Notes under the pieces: generated by a model | What the model was told of the DNA's origin: nothing | Seen by the model: only the letters and a program-made list of their open reading frames with translations | Database searches by the model: none | Made by a program: the position numbers and the translations under genes | Shown: positions 44,501-53,838 of the stretch, one piece after another | Position numbering within the stretch: the stretch's first letter is position 1 | How the letters are laid out: each line of letters starts with the position of its first letter | Origin: Leptolinea sp964420995 | Lineage (GTDB): Bacteria; Chloroflexota; Anaerolineae; Anaerolineales; Anaerolineaceae | Assembly: GCA_964420995.1 (NCBI GenBank) | Contig: CAYQUX010000007.1 | Span: 1 to 64,000, forward strand | Direction of reading: 5' to 3' | Length of the DNA stretch: 64,000 nt

Positions 44501-47500
44501 GTCCATCCCCACCGGCGCCAATGCCTACCAGTTCCAGCTCGACGATGACTCCGGGTTTGGATCGCCGTATATCACCACTCCCGATGGGAGCGCCGTTCCC
44601 GGAACACCTCTGTCGATAGCGACCTACACACCGGCCGGCCTCACGCTCGGCACGGTCTACTACTGGCATGTCAAAGCCCGCGATGCCGCCGGTAACTGGG
44701 GCGATTGGTCCACCGCCTTCTCCATGAACCCACAGGCCGCCTTGCCTACCGCTCCGGTTCTCACCTCTCCGGCCTATTCCGCCCTGACCAATGACACCAC
44801 CCCCACCTTCACCTGGAACGCGGCCACCAACGGTGTGAATTACCAGTTGCAGATCGACAACCTGTATTCCTTTGCCTCTCCCGAGATCGACATCCCCAAC
44901 ACCGGCGGGTTGACCTACACCCTGGCCGGTGGGGCTGAAGCCCTCTCCGTGGACGGCCTGTACTACTGGCACGTGCGCGCCCAAAACATCACCGGCGGTT
45001 GGGGTCCCTGGTCCACCGCCACCCCCTTCACCCTTGATACCACCCCGCCTGCCGCCCCGACGCTCACCGCCCCGGCGGATGGCGCCACACCAGTCGGCAT
45101 TCCCGCCTTCACCTGGTCCATCCCCACCGGCGCCAACGCCTACCAGTTCCAGATGGACGATGACAACGCCTTTGGGTCTCCTCTCATTACCACCCCGGAC
45201 GGTTCTTCCTCCTATCCCGGTACGCCCCTGGCCCTCTATACCTACACCCCCACCGGCCTCACCCTGGGCACCGTCTACTACTGGCATGTCAAAGCCCGCG
45301 ACGCCGCCGGCAACTGGAGTGACTGGTCTTCCTCCTTCTCCATGAACCCACAGGCTACCCTGCCTACCGCTCCGGTTCTCACCTCTCCGGCCTATGCCGC
45401 CCTGACCAATGACACCACCCCCACCTTTACCTGGAACGCGGCCACCAACGGGGTGAATTACCAGTTGCAGATCGATAACCTGTATTCCTTTGCCTCTCCC
45501 GAGATTGACATCCCCAACACCGGCGGGTTGACCTACACCCTGGCCGGTGGGGCTGAAGCCCTCTCCGTGGACGGCCTGTACTACTGGCACGTGCGCGCCC
45601 AGAACATCACCGGCGGCTGGGGTCCCTGGTCCACCGCCACTCCCTTCACCCTTGATACCACCCCGCCTGCCGTTCCTGTGCTCTCCTCTCCGCCGGATGG
45701 TTCCAACACCCTGCGCGTCGTTCCTACATTTATGTGGGGCTACACAGCCGGCGCCAACGCCTACCAGTTCCAGATCGCCACGGATACGGGCTACACAACG
45801 GATCTCTACTCAACTCCGGATGGCAGTAGCGTGCCCGGTACACCCATCACCTTGACTTCGGCCAGGCCGGATGCCTTGAATGTCCTCACTACCTACTACT
45901 GGCACGTACGCGCCCGCGACGCCGCCGGCAACTGGAGTGACTGGTCGGCTGATCGCACCTTCACGCGCCTCCCGGCTCTGCCCACCGCTCCGGTGCAGAC
46001 TGCGCCAGCCATCTCCGCACTGACCAATGACACCACTCCGACGTTCACCTGGAATGCCGTGGCGGATGCCATTGGCTATCGTTTGCAGATCGATAATGTC
46101 GTATCATTCGCCTCCCCCGAGGTGGATGTCGCCGATACAGGCGGATTGACCTACACCCTGTCTGGTGCGGAAACGCTCGCTTTGGATGGCGTCTGGTACT
46201 GGCGCGTTCAGGGTTTCAATGCCGTACCGGAAGGCGGTGCCTGGTCCACCACCCGCAGCTTCACTCTGGATACCACCCCGCCGGCCGCTCCGACACTGAC
46301 CTCACCGGTTGATGGGGCTACCCCCGTTGGAACTCCAGCGTTTACCTGGGGGATTACGGCTGGCGCCAATGCCTATCAGTATCAGATCGATGACGACCTG
46401 GCCTTTGGCTCACCGCTGATCACTACACCAGACGGGGATGCCTACCCCGGAACGCCGCTGGCCACCACCACCTATACTCCCACGGGTTTGACGCTTGGCA
46501 CGGTCTACTACTGGCATGTCAAAGCCCGCGATGCCGCCGGCAACTGGGGCGACTGGTCCATCGCCTTCTCCATGAACCCACAGGCCACCCTGCCTACTGC
46601 CCCGGTGCTCACTTCCCCGGCTTTTGCCGCTCTGACCAACGACACGACGCCCACGTTCACCTGGAACGCAGCCACCAATGGGGTGGTTTATCAATTGCAG
46701 ATCGACAACCTCTCAACCTTTGCCTCCCCTGAGGTGGATGTCCCGGATACAGGCGGCTTGACCTATACCTTATCTGTGGCTGAAACCCTGACAATCGACG
46801 GGCTCTATTACTGGCGCGTGCGCGCCCAGAACATCACCGGCGGCTGGGGTCCCTGGGCTGCCGCTCGCAGCTTCACCCTGGATACCACCCCGCCAGTTGT
46901 TCCATCACTTACCTATCCGGTCGATGGGGCTACCCCCGTTGGAATCCCGGCATTCACCTGGGGACTCACGGCCACCGCGAATGCCTACCAGTATCAGATC
47001 GATGATGATCCTGCCTTTGGCTCTCCATTGATCACCACACCGGACGGCGATGGCAATCCCGGAACGCCGCTGGCTACCACTACCTATACTCCCACAGGCC
47101 TCACCCTCGGTACGGTCTACTACTGGCATGTCAAAGCCCGTGATGCCGCCGGCAACTGGGGTGATTGGTCCACGGCCTTCGCAGTGAACGTTCAGGCTAC
47201 TTTGCCTGCCGCCCCGGTGCTCACATCTCCGGCTTATGCCGCTCTGATCAATGACACCACGCCCACCTTCACCTGGAACGCGGCCACCAATGGGGTGGTC
47301 TACCAGTTGCAGATCGATAATCTTTACACCTTTGCCTCCCCTGAGGTGGATGTCCCGGATACAGGCGGTCTGACTTATACACTTTCTGCCGGCGAAGCCC
47401 TGTCAACTGACGGTCTCTTCTACTGGCGCGTTCGCGCCCAGAATATAACCGGTGGTTGGGGTCCCTGGGCGGCTTCCCGTACCTTCACCCTGGATACCAC

Positions 47501-50500
47501 CCCGCCTGCCGCCCCGGCTTTGACTTCCCCGACGGATGGCGCCACGCCTGTGGGCATTCCCAACTTCCTGTGGGGTTACACCGCCGGCGCCAACGCCTAC
47601 CAGTTTGAGATCGCCGATAACGCCAGCTTTACTTCTCCTCTGGTCACCACCCCTGACGGTGGAGCCTTCCCCGGTACCCCGCTCACATTGACCTCCTACA
47701 AACCCGCCGGCCTGGTCAATGGGACCATTTACTACTGGCACGTCAAAGGCCGTGATGCTGCCGGCAACTGGGGCGATTGGTCAGCTCCCTTCACCGTGAA
47801 CGTTCAGGCTTCTTTGCCTGCCACTCCGGTGCTTACCGCTCCGGCCTACGGCGCCCTCACCAACAACAATCCCGCCATGGTCTTCACCTGGGGTGCGGCT
47901 GCTACAGCCTCCACCTATGAGATCCAGATCGACAACCTGTATTCCTTTGCCTCCCCCGAGGTGGATGTTCCGGATACCGGTGGGTTATCCTACACCCTGT
48001 CCGCCCCGCTTCCTGATGGACTCTACTACTGGCGCGTGCGCGCCCAGAATGCCACTGGCGGTTGGGGTCTCTGGGCGGCTTCCCGCACCTTCACCCTGGA
48101 TACCACCCCGCCTGCCGCCCCGGCTTTGACTTCCCCGACGGATGGCGCCACGCCTGTGGGCATTCCCAACTTCCTGTGGGGTTACACCGCCGGCGCCAAC
48201 GCCTACCAGTTTGAGATCGCCGATAACGCCAGCTTTACTTCTCCTCTGGTCACCACCCCTGACGGTGGAGCCTTCCCCGGTACCCCGCTCACATTGACCT
48301 CCTACAAACCCGCCGGCCTGGTCAATGGGACCATTTACTACTGGCACGTCAAAGGCCGTGATGCTGCCGGCAACTGGGGCGATTGGTCAGCTCCCTTCAC
48401 CGTGAACGTTCAGGCTTCTTTGCCTGCCACTCCGGTGCTTACCGCTCCGGCCTACGGCGCCCTCACCAACAACAATCCCGCCATGGTCTTCACCTGGGGT
48501 GCGGCTGCTACAGCCTCCACCTATGAGATCCAGATCGACAACCTGTATTCCTTTGCCTCCCCCGAGGTGGATGTTCCGGATACTGGTGGGTTAACCTACA
48601 CCCTGTCCGCCCCGCTCTCTGATGGACTCTACTACTGGCGCGTGCGCGCCCAGAATGCCACCGGCGGCTGGGGTCTCTGGTCTGCTTCCCGCACCTTCAC
48701 CCTGGATACCTCAGCGCCCGCCGCTCCTGTGCTCTCCTCTCCGCTGGATGGCTCCAACACCCTGCGCGTCGTTCCTACATTTATATGGGGCTACACGGCC
48801 GGCGCCAACGCCTACCAGTTCCAGATCGCCACGGATACGGGCTACACAACGGATCTCTACTCAACTCCGGATGGCAGTAGCGTGCCCGGTACACCCATCA
48901 CCTTGACTTCGGCCAGGCCGGATGCCTTGAATGTCCTCACTACCTACTACTGGCACGTGCGTGCCCGCGACGCCGCCGGCAACTGGGGTGACTGGTCGGC
49001 TGACCGCACCTTCACGCGCCTCCCGGCCCTGCCCACCGCTCCGGTACCCACCGCTCCCGCCTACGGCGCTCTCACCAACAATACCGCCTCCATCTTCACC
49101 TGGAACGCCTCCGCAGACGCGGCCACCTATCATGTGCAGGTCGACAACCTTTACACCTTTGCTTCTCCCGAGGTGGATGTTCCGGATACGTCCGGCGCTT
49201 TGACCTACACTCTGGATGTTCCGCTCCTGGACGGTCTCTATTACTGGCGTGTTCAAGGGATCAACGCGGTTCCTGAAGGCGGCGCCTGGTCGGCTCCGCG
49301 CACCTTTACCCTGGATACCACCCCGCCTGCCGCCCCGGCTTTGACTTCCCCGACGGATGGCACCACGCCTGTGGGCATTCCCACCTTCCTGTGGGGTTAC
49401 ACCGCCGGCGCCAACGCCTACCAGTTTGAGATCGCCGATAACGCCAGCTTTACTTCTCCTCTGGTCACCACCCCTGACGGTGGAGCCTTCCCCGGTACCC
49501 CGCTCACATTGACCTCCTACAAACCCGCCGGCCTGGTCAATGGGACCATTTACTACTGGCACGTCAAAGGCCGTGATGCTGCCGGCAACTGGGGCGATTG
49601 GTCAGCTCCCTTCACCGTGAACGTTCAGGCTTCTTTGCCTGCCACTCCGGTGCTTACCGCTCCGGCCTACGGCGCCCTCACCAACAACAATCCCGCCATG
49701 GTCTTCACCTGGGGTGCGGCTGCTACAGCCTCCACCTATGAGATCCAGATCGACAACCTGTATTCCTTTGCCTCCCCCGAGGTGGATGTTCCGGATACCG
49801 GTGGGTTATCCTACACCCTGTCCGCCCCGCTCTCTGATGGACTCTACTACTGGCGCGTTCGCGCCCAGAATGCCACCGGCGGCTGGGGTTTCTGGTCTGC
49901 TTCCCGCACCTTCACCCTGGATACCTCCGCGCCCGCCGCTCCTGTGCTCTCCGCTCCGGCCAACGGCGCCACACCGGTCGGCGTCCCCGCCTTCACCTGG
50001 TCCATCCCCACCGGCGCCAACGCCTACCAGTTCCAGATGGACGATGACAACGCCTTTGGGTCTCCTCTCATTACCACCCCGGACGGTTCTTCCTCCTATC
50101 CCGGTACGCCCCTGGCCCTCTATACCTACACCCCCACCGGCCTCACCCTGGGTACTGTCTACTACTGGCATGTCAAAGCCCGCGACGCCGCCGGTAACTG
50201 GGGGGATTGGTCCACCACCTTCTCCATGAACCCACAGGCCACCCTGCCGTACGCTCCGGTGTTGACTTCTCCCGCCTACGCCGCCCTGACCAACGACACC
50301 ACACCCACCTTTATCTGGAACGCCGCTGCCAATGGGGTGGTTTACCAGTTGCAGATCGATAATCTGTATACCTTTGCCTCTCCCGAGATCGACATCCCGG
50401 ATACCGGCGGGTTGACCTACACCCTGGCCGGCGGGGCTGAAGCCCTGTCCACGGACGGCCTGTACTACTGGCGGGTCCGCGCTCAGAATATCACCGGCGG

Positions 50501-53500
50501 CTGGGGTCCCTGGTCCACGGCCATCCCCTTCACCCTGGATACCTCCGCGCCCGCCGCTCCTGTGCTCTCCTCTCCGCCGGATGGCTCCAACACCCTGCGC
50601 GTCGTTCCTACATTTATGTGGGGCTACACGGCCGGCGCCAACGCCTACCAGTTCCAGATCGCCACGGATACGGGCTACACAACGGATCTCTACTCAACTC
50701 CGGATGGCAGTAGCGTGCCCGGTACACCCATCACCTTGACTTCGGCCAGGCCGGATGCCTTGAATGTCCTCACTACCTACTACTGGCACGTGCGTGCCCG
50801 CGACGCCGCCGGCAACTGGGGTGACTGGTCGGCTGACCGCACCTTCACGCGCCTCCCGGCCCTGCCCACCGCTCCGGTACCCACCGCTCCCGCCTACGGC
50901 GCTCTCACCAACAATACCGCCTCCATCTTCACCTGGAACGCCTCCGCAGACGCGGCCACCTATCATGTGCAGGTCGACAACCTTTACACCTTTGCTTCTC
51001 CCGAGGTGGATGTTCCGGATACGTCCGGCGCTTTGACCTACACTCTGGATGTTCCGCTCCTGGACGGTCTCTATTACTGGCGTGTTCAAGGGATCAACGC
51101 GGTTCCTGAAGGCGGCGCCTGGTCGGCTCCGCGCACCTTTACCCTGGATACCACCGCTCCCGCCGCTCCCACGCTGACCTCTCCCGCCAACGGTGCCACG
51201 CCAGTGGGTACGCCCGCCTTTACCTGGTCCATTCCCACCGGCGCCAATGCCTACCAGTTCCAGATCGATGATGACTTTGAGTTTGGATCACCTCTCATCA
51301 CTACTCCTGACGGGGATGCCTTCCCCGGAACTCCGTTGGCATCACCGACCTATACGCCTGCTGGCCTCATCCTCGGTACGGTCTATTACTGGCATGTCAA
51401 AGCCCGCGATGCCGCCGGTAACTGGGGCGATTGGTCTACTGACTTCTCCATGAATCCCCAGGCTACCCTGCCTTCCGCACCTACTCTCATTGGTCCTTCT
51501 TACACATCAATATTCAATAACACTACTCCCACTTTCGACTGGAACGCGGCTACCAACGGCGCGATCTACCAGTTGCAGGTCGATAATCTCTCAACTTTTG
51601 CCTCTCCCGAGGTAGACGTGAATATCATAGGTGGGTTGACCTACACGCTCTCTGGCTCTGAAAGCCTCACTGTGGACGGCCGCTATTACTGGCACGTGCG
51701 CGCCCAGAACATCACCGGTGGATGGGGACCCTGGTCAATTTCTGATTATTTCACTCTCGACACCACCGCGCCGGCTGCCCCGACGCTCACCGCCCCGGCG
51801 GATGGCGCCACGCCTGTGGGTACGCCCGCCTTCACCTGGTCCATCCCCACCGGTGCCAATGCCTACCAGTTCCAGATCGATGATGACTCAGGGTTTGGAT
51901 CACCTCTCATCACCACTCCTGACGGAGATGCCTTCCCTGGAACACCATTGGCCATCTACACCTACACGCCCAGCGGCCTTACTCTGGGTACGGTCTACTA
52001 CTGGCACGTGCGCGCCCGCGATGCCGCCGGCAACTGGGGTGACTGGTCCACCGCCTTCTCCATGAATCCCCAGGCCACCCTGCCTTCCGCGCCGGTGCTC
52101 ATCGGCCCATCCTATACCTCACTTTTCAATGACACCAATCCCACTTTCTACTGGAACGCGGCTACCAACGGCGTGATCTATCAGTTGCAGGTCGACAATG
52201 TGTATTCCTTTACCTCTCCTGAGGTGGATGTTCCGAATATCAACGACCTTACCTACACACTTACCGGCGCTGAAACCCTCACCACGGATGGTCTCTACTA
52301 CTGGCGGGTCCGCGCTCAGAATATCACCGGCGGCTGGGGTCCCTGGTCCTCCGCCCTTTACTTCACCCTGGATACCACCGCGCCGGCTGTTCCCACGTTA
52401 ACATCTCCAGCAAATGGAACCGAAATTGCCAGTATTCCTACATTCACATGGTCCTTCACAGCAACCGCAACGGCGTATCAATTCCAGTTCGCCTATGGAA
52501 CTGATTACGTATCCGGCCTGGTGACAACGCCAGATGGCGATGTGTATCCGGGAACACCCATTACAACAACAACTTTTAAACCGGTTAGCATGCAATTAAA
52601 TACTGGTTTCTACTGGCATGTCCGCGCCCGCGACGCGGCTGGAAACTGGAGTCCGTGGTCTGAAGATCGATATATCGTCATACTAAATACAGACACCGAT
52701 GGAGACAGCCTGCCAGATGTCTGGGAAACATCCGGGTATGACGCAGACAATGACCAGATCATTGACGTCAACCTGCCTGCCCTGGGCGCCAGCAAGCTTC
52801 ATAAGGATATCTTTGTTGAAATGGATTATATGGTTAAACCCGGTGTGGGCGACCTCGGACCAAATTCAACTTTGATGAGTTATATTGTTGCCGTTTTTAA
52901 CAACGCTCCTGTTACCAACCCGGATGGAATTACGGGCGTTCATATTCATCTTGATAAAAATCAGCAAGTTCCCTACGATTCAGATTTGAACCCTGCATGG
53001 CCCGATTTTGACGCGATTAAATCTTCCTATTTCGATCCAAAACGCACGGCGACTCACCATTATATGATTTGGGCAGATCAATATGATGGTGGAACATCCA
53101 GTGGTTATTCTCGAGGTATCGATGCATCTGATTTTATTGTTTCTCTTGGTTCGTGGCCCAATGGAGGTACTATTTACGAACGATTGGGAACGTTCATTCA
53201 TGAACTGGGCCATAATTTAGGGCTTACTCATGGTGGTTCTGACCATGAGAATTTCAAACCAAATTACCTCAGTATTATGAACTATTCATTCCAGATGTAC
53301 GGAATTATCAAGAATGGGTATTGGGGAGATCAAGGATATCCATTAAACTTTGATTATCAACGTATAAATATTGTTGATCTGGATGAAAGCCATTTGAATG
53401 AAGCCACCGGGCTTCAGGGTGCAGATAGTATTGCAGGTTATGGAACATTATGGCATAGTGATTACGATGGTTATTGGTGGTACACAACGAATGCCAGTGT

Positions 53501-53768
53501 TGTTCATTGGTATACTGATTCTTCACTTGAAACTGATGTGGCAAATGACACTAATGAATCCGGTGATTATGGTTATTTAGTCAGTCAGAATAACTGGCAA
53601 AATATCTCATACTCAGGTGGCGGTGTGATTGGTTCAGGCGCGTCTTTAGATAAATTACAGCTAATGATCCAAAAGTCTCCACCCCATATGGATGAATTAA
53701 CCTATGATCAGTATTTGGTCATGAAAAACAACACAATAAATTCAACCACGTTGCAAAAGAAGAAATAA
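41535..53768 (+). CDS. 4,077-residue secreted protein: C39-like peptidase, 32 beta modules, metzincin-like protease
   Basis: One intact frame. Order: signal peptide (about 1-35), Pro/Thr/Glu stalk of PTEVP-type repeats (about 45-160), C39-like peptidase domain (about 215-455; C226, H417, D434), 32 alternating Ig/FN3-like modules (about 465-3715), a D-x-D-x-D calcium-binding-like stretch, and a zinc protease with HELGHNLGLTH (H3889, E3890, H3893, H3899) and an M3915 Met-turn. Sixteen modules carry RDAAGNW; they alternate with sixteen of a second type. No sorting signal or TM end is seen. It would be a long secreted fibre with a protease at each end. GGGAG before the ATG at 41535 fixes the start. 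Confidence 0.88.
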   Translation: MKKFERFVRYIVLISMLTSMLAGPGFTPASVVKAEAPAQEIIPPEPAGDEPTPEPTPVPTEIPVEIPTEVPPEAPTEVPPEIPTEVPTEVPPVEVPTETPVEIPTEMPTSLPTELPTEIPTATPTGMIETPTATPTIDLTPTLGTTTPTLSPTPTLTPTPDQDVFYVLEQSVLPDGSPVEIMSIIGPRHPPAGFEEARQAVQPPIEANTEEASSLSVPAYQWVFGCSAVSAAMIAAYYDNNGFPNMYTGPSNGGVMPMTDAMWSWWSDGYDTYPNNPLIASHNGLDGRTSRGSIDDYWIQYGSSTSDPYITGGWTQHTWGSSVGDYMWTSQSAYSNSDGSTKFWNYTSSSNKLTCDALGSNPDGTVGRRNYYLAKGYTVTECYNQKTDNQISGGFSFANYKSEIQAGHPVLLNLIGHSIVGVGYADPSTVYIHDTWDNSTHSMTWGGSYSGMTLNSVSIVNLQSTVPGVPVLVSPAASASLNSVRPTFTWNAASNASTYHIQVSQSPNFTSNAVDTTISDTTYTPDSDISGDGLWYWRVAGVSETGTYGTWAASRSYTLDTTPPAAPILSSPADAATPVGIPAFGWGAVTGANAYQFRLDDDSGYGSPLVITPDGDSVPGTPLTAVSYTPTGLVYGTVYYWSVRARDAAGNWGDFSASRTMNVQASLPAAPVLKTPATGSVTNVQPDLTWNSVSTASTYQIQIDNASTFTDPIFEDQSGIGGLSHTVSTPLTDATWYWRVRATNATGGVGAWSTAWSFTFDTLPPAAPTLTSPAAEAIVRSTPMFSWGVPATATAYEFEYGTTTDGTIATFVSVYNSGTLSLYYHTPPTMSLGGYYWHVRARDAAGNWGDWSALRKINVYAPILAAPTSFSPATGFLTNNTLLTFSWGAVANAKSYLLQFADTANFSSSDPDTHLITLDPGLTSYEVVDPNLFRDGIWYWRVATVNATDEAGSYSTAISFTIDTAPPSAPTLSAPADGATPVGTPAFTWSIPTGANAYQFQLDDDSGFGSPYITTPDGSAVPGTPLSIATYTPAGLTLGTVYYWHVKARDAAGNWGDWSTAFSMNPQAALPTAPVLTSPAYSALTNDTTPTFTWNAATNGVNYQLQIDNLYSFASPEIDIPNTGGLTYTLAGGAEALSVDGLYYWHVRAQNITGGWGPWSTATPFTLDTTPPAAPTLTAPADGATPVGIPAFTWSIPTGANAYQFQMDDDNAFGSPLITTPDGSSSYPGTPLALYTYTPTGLTLGTVYYWHVKARDAAGNWSDWSSSFSMNPQATLPTAPVLTSPAYAALTNDTTPTFTWNAATNGVNYQLQIDNLYSFASPEIDIPNTGGLTYTLAGGAEALSVDGLYYWHVRAQNITGGWGPWSTATPFTLDTTPPAVPVLSSPPDGSNTLRVVPTFMWGYTAGANAYQFQIATDTGYTTDLYSTPDGSSVPGTPITLTSARPDALNVLTTYYWHVRARDAAGNWSDWSADRTFTRLPALPTAPVQTAPAISALTNDTTPTFTWNAVADAIGYRLQIDNVVSFASPEVDVADTGGLTYTLSGAETLALDGVWYWRVQGFNAVPEGGAWSTTRSFTLDTTPPAAPTLTSPVDGATPVGTPAFTWGITAGANAYQYQIDDDLAFGSPLITTPDGDAYPGTPLATTTYTPTGLTLGTVYYWHVKARDAAGNWGDWSIAFSMNPQATLPTAPVLTSPAFAALTNDTTPTFTWNAATNGVVYQLQIDNLSTFASPEVDVPDTGGLTYTLSVAETLTIDGLYYWRVRAQNITGGWGPWAAARSFTLDTTPPVVPSLTYPVDGATPVGIPAFTWGLTATANAYQYQIDDDPAFGSPLITTPDGDGNPGTPLATTTYTPTGLTLGTVYYWHVKARDAAGNWGDWSTAFAVNVQATLPAAPVLTSPAYAALINDTTPTFTWNAATNGVVYQLQIDNLYTFASPEVDVPDTGGLTYTLSAGEALSTDGLFYWRVRAQNITGGWGPWAASRTFTLDTTPPAAPALTSPTDGATPVGIPNFLWGYTAGANAYQFEIADNASFTSPLVTTPDGGAFPGTPLTLTSYKPAGLVNGTIYYWHVKGRDAAGNWGDWSAPFTVNVQASLPATPVLTAPAYGALTNNNPAMVFTWGAAATASTYEIQIDNLYSFASPEVDVPDTGGLSYTLSAPLPDGLYYWRVRAQNATGGWGLWAASRTFTLDTTPPAAPALTSPTDGATPVGIPNFLWGYTAGANAYQFEIADNASFTSPLVTTPDGGAFPGTPLTLTSYKPAGLVNGTIYYWHVKGRDAAGNWGDWSAPFTVNVQASLPATPVLTAPAYGALTNNNPAMVFTWGAAATASTYEIQIDNLYSFASPEVDVPDTGGLTYTLSAPLSDGLYYWRVRAQNATGGWGLWSASRTFTLDTSAPAAPVLSSPLDGSNTLRVVPTFIWGYTAGANAYQFQIATDTGYTTDLYSTPDGSSVPGTPITLTSARPDALNVLTTYYWHVRARDAAGNWGDWSADRTFTRLPALPTAPVPTAPAYGALTNNTASIFTWNASADAATYHVQVDNLYTFASPEVDVPDTSGALTYTLDVPLLDGLYYWRVQGINAVPEGGAWSAPRTFTLDTTPPAAPALTSPTDGTTPVGIPTFLWGYTAGANAYQFEIADNASFTSPLVTTPDGGAFPGTPLTLTSYKPAGLVNGTIYYWHVKGRDAAGNWGDWSAPFTVNVQASLPATPVLTAPAYGALTNNNPAMVFTWGAAATASTYEIQIDNLYSFASPEVDVPDTGGLSYTLSAPLSDGLYYWRVRAQNATGGWGFWSASRTFTLDTSAPAAPVLSAPANGATPVGVPAFTWSIPTGANAYQFQMDDDNAFGSPLITTPDGSSSYPGTPLALYTYTPTGLTLGTVYYWHVKARDAAGNWGDWSTTFSMNPQATLPYAPVLTSPAYAALTNDTTPTFIWNAAANGVVYQLQIDNLYTFASPEIDIPDTGGLTYTLAGGAEALSTDGLYYWRVRAQNITGGWGPWSTAIPFTLDTSAPAAPVLSSPPDGSNTLRVVPTFMWGYTAGANAYQFQIATDTGYTTDLYSTPDGSSVPGTPITLTSARPDALNVLTTYYWHVRARDAAGNWGDWSADRTFTRLPALPTAPVPTAPAYGALTNNTASIFTWNASADAATYHVQVDNLYTFASPEVDVPDTSGALTYTLDVPLLDGLYYWRVQGINAVPEGGAWSAPRTFTLDTTAPAAPTLTSPANGATPVGTPAFTWSIPTGANAYQFQIDDDFEFGSPLITTPDGDAFPGTPLASPTYTPAGLILGTVYYWHVKARDAAGNWGDWSTDFSMNPQATLPSAPTLIGPSYTSIFNNTTPTFDWNAATNGAIYQLQVDNLSTFASPEVDVNIIGGLTYTLSGSESLTVDGRYYWHVRAQNITGGWGPWSISDYFTLDTTAPAAPTLTAPADGATPVGTPAFTWSIPTGANAYQFQIDDDSGFGSPLITTPDGDAFPGTPLAIYTYTPSGLTLGTVYYWHVRARDAAGNWGDWSTAFSMNPQATLPSAPVLIGPSYTSLFNDTNPTFYWNAATNGVIYQLQVDNVYSFTSPEVDVPNINDLTYTLTGAETLTTDGLYYWRVRAQNITGGWGPWSSALYFTLDTTAPAVPTLTSPANGTEIASIPTFTWSFTATATAYQFQFAYGTDYVSGLVTTPDGDVYPGTPITTTTFKPVSMQLNTGFYWHVRARDAAGNWSPWSEDRYIVILNTDTDGDSLPDVWETSGYDADNDQIIDVNLPALGASKLHKDIFVEMDYMVKPGVGDLGPNSTLMSYIVAVFNNAPVTNPDGITGVHIHLDKNQQVPYDSDLNPAWPDFDAIKSSYFDPKRTATHHYMIWADQYDGGTSSGYSRGIDASDFIVSLGSWPNGGTIYERLGTFIHELGHNLGLTHGGSDHENFKPNYLSIMNYSFQMYGIIKNGYWGDQGYPLNFDYQRINIVDLDESHLNEATGLQGADSIAGYGTLWHSDYDGYWWYTTNASVVHWYTDSSLETDVANDTNESGDYGYLVSQNNWQNISYSGGGVIGSGASLDKLQLMIQKSPPHMDELTYDQYLVMKNNTINSTTLQKKK
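42931..52680 (+). repeat. Array of 16 two-module (about 600-bp) coding repeats
   Basis: Alternating module types (B, then the RDAAGNW type A) with about 600 bp per pair. The array is clearly GC-richer than the peptidase and metalloprotease ends. Conservation ranges from about half identity to near identity between non-adjacent units. Confidence 0.9.
47521..48710 (+). repeat. Near-identical 606-bp tandem units in the giant gene
   Basis: Bases from 47521 recur at 48127 (offset 606, 202 codons) almost unchanged, and a third copy starts at 49342. Separately, 48728-49315 recurs at 50561-51148 with a constant offset of 1,833 bp. These look like recent unequal recombination events. Confidence 0.88.
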
Positions 53769-53779
53769 GGAATGAAAGA

Positions 53780-53815
53780 AAGACTGCCAGTCCAACTGAA
53801 CTGGCAGTCTTTTTA
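53780..53815 (+). terminator. Rho-independent terminator after the giant gene
   Basis: Perfect 11-bp stem AGACTGCCAGT/ACTGGCAGTCT with an 8-nt loop and a T run. It also lies before the convergent D-aminopeptidase gene. Confidence 0.88.
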
Positions 53816-53838
53816 TAAATTCATTAGAAAAGCAATAT

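Noticed and set aside
44163..45590. Long antisense open frame (475 codons) and many others across 42-53 kb
   Set aside because: They run opposite the repeat array of the giant gene, repeat with its period, have low-complexity Gly/Arg or Pro/Ser composition and no ribosome binding sites.
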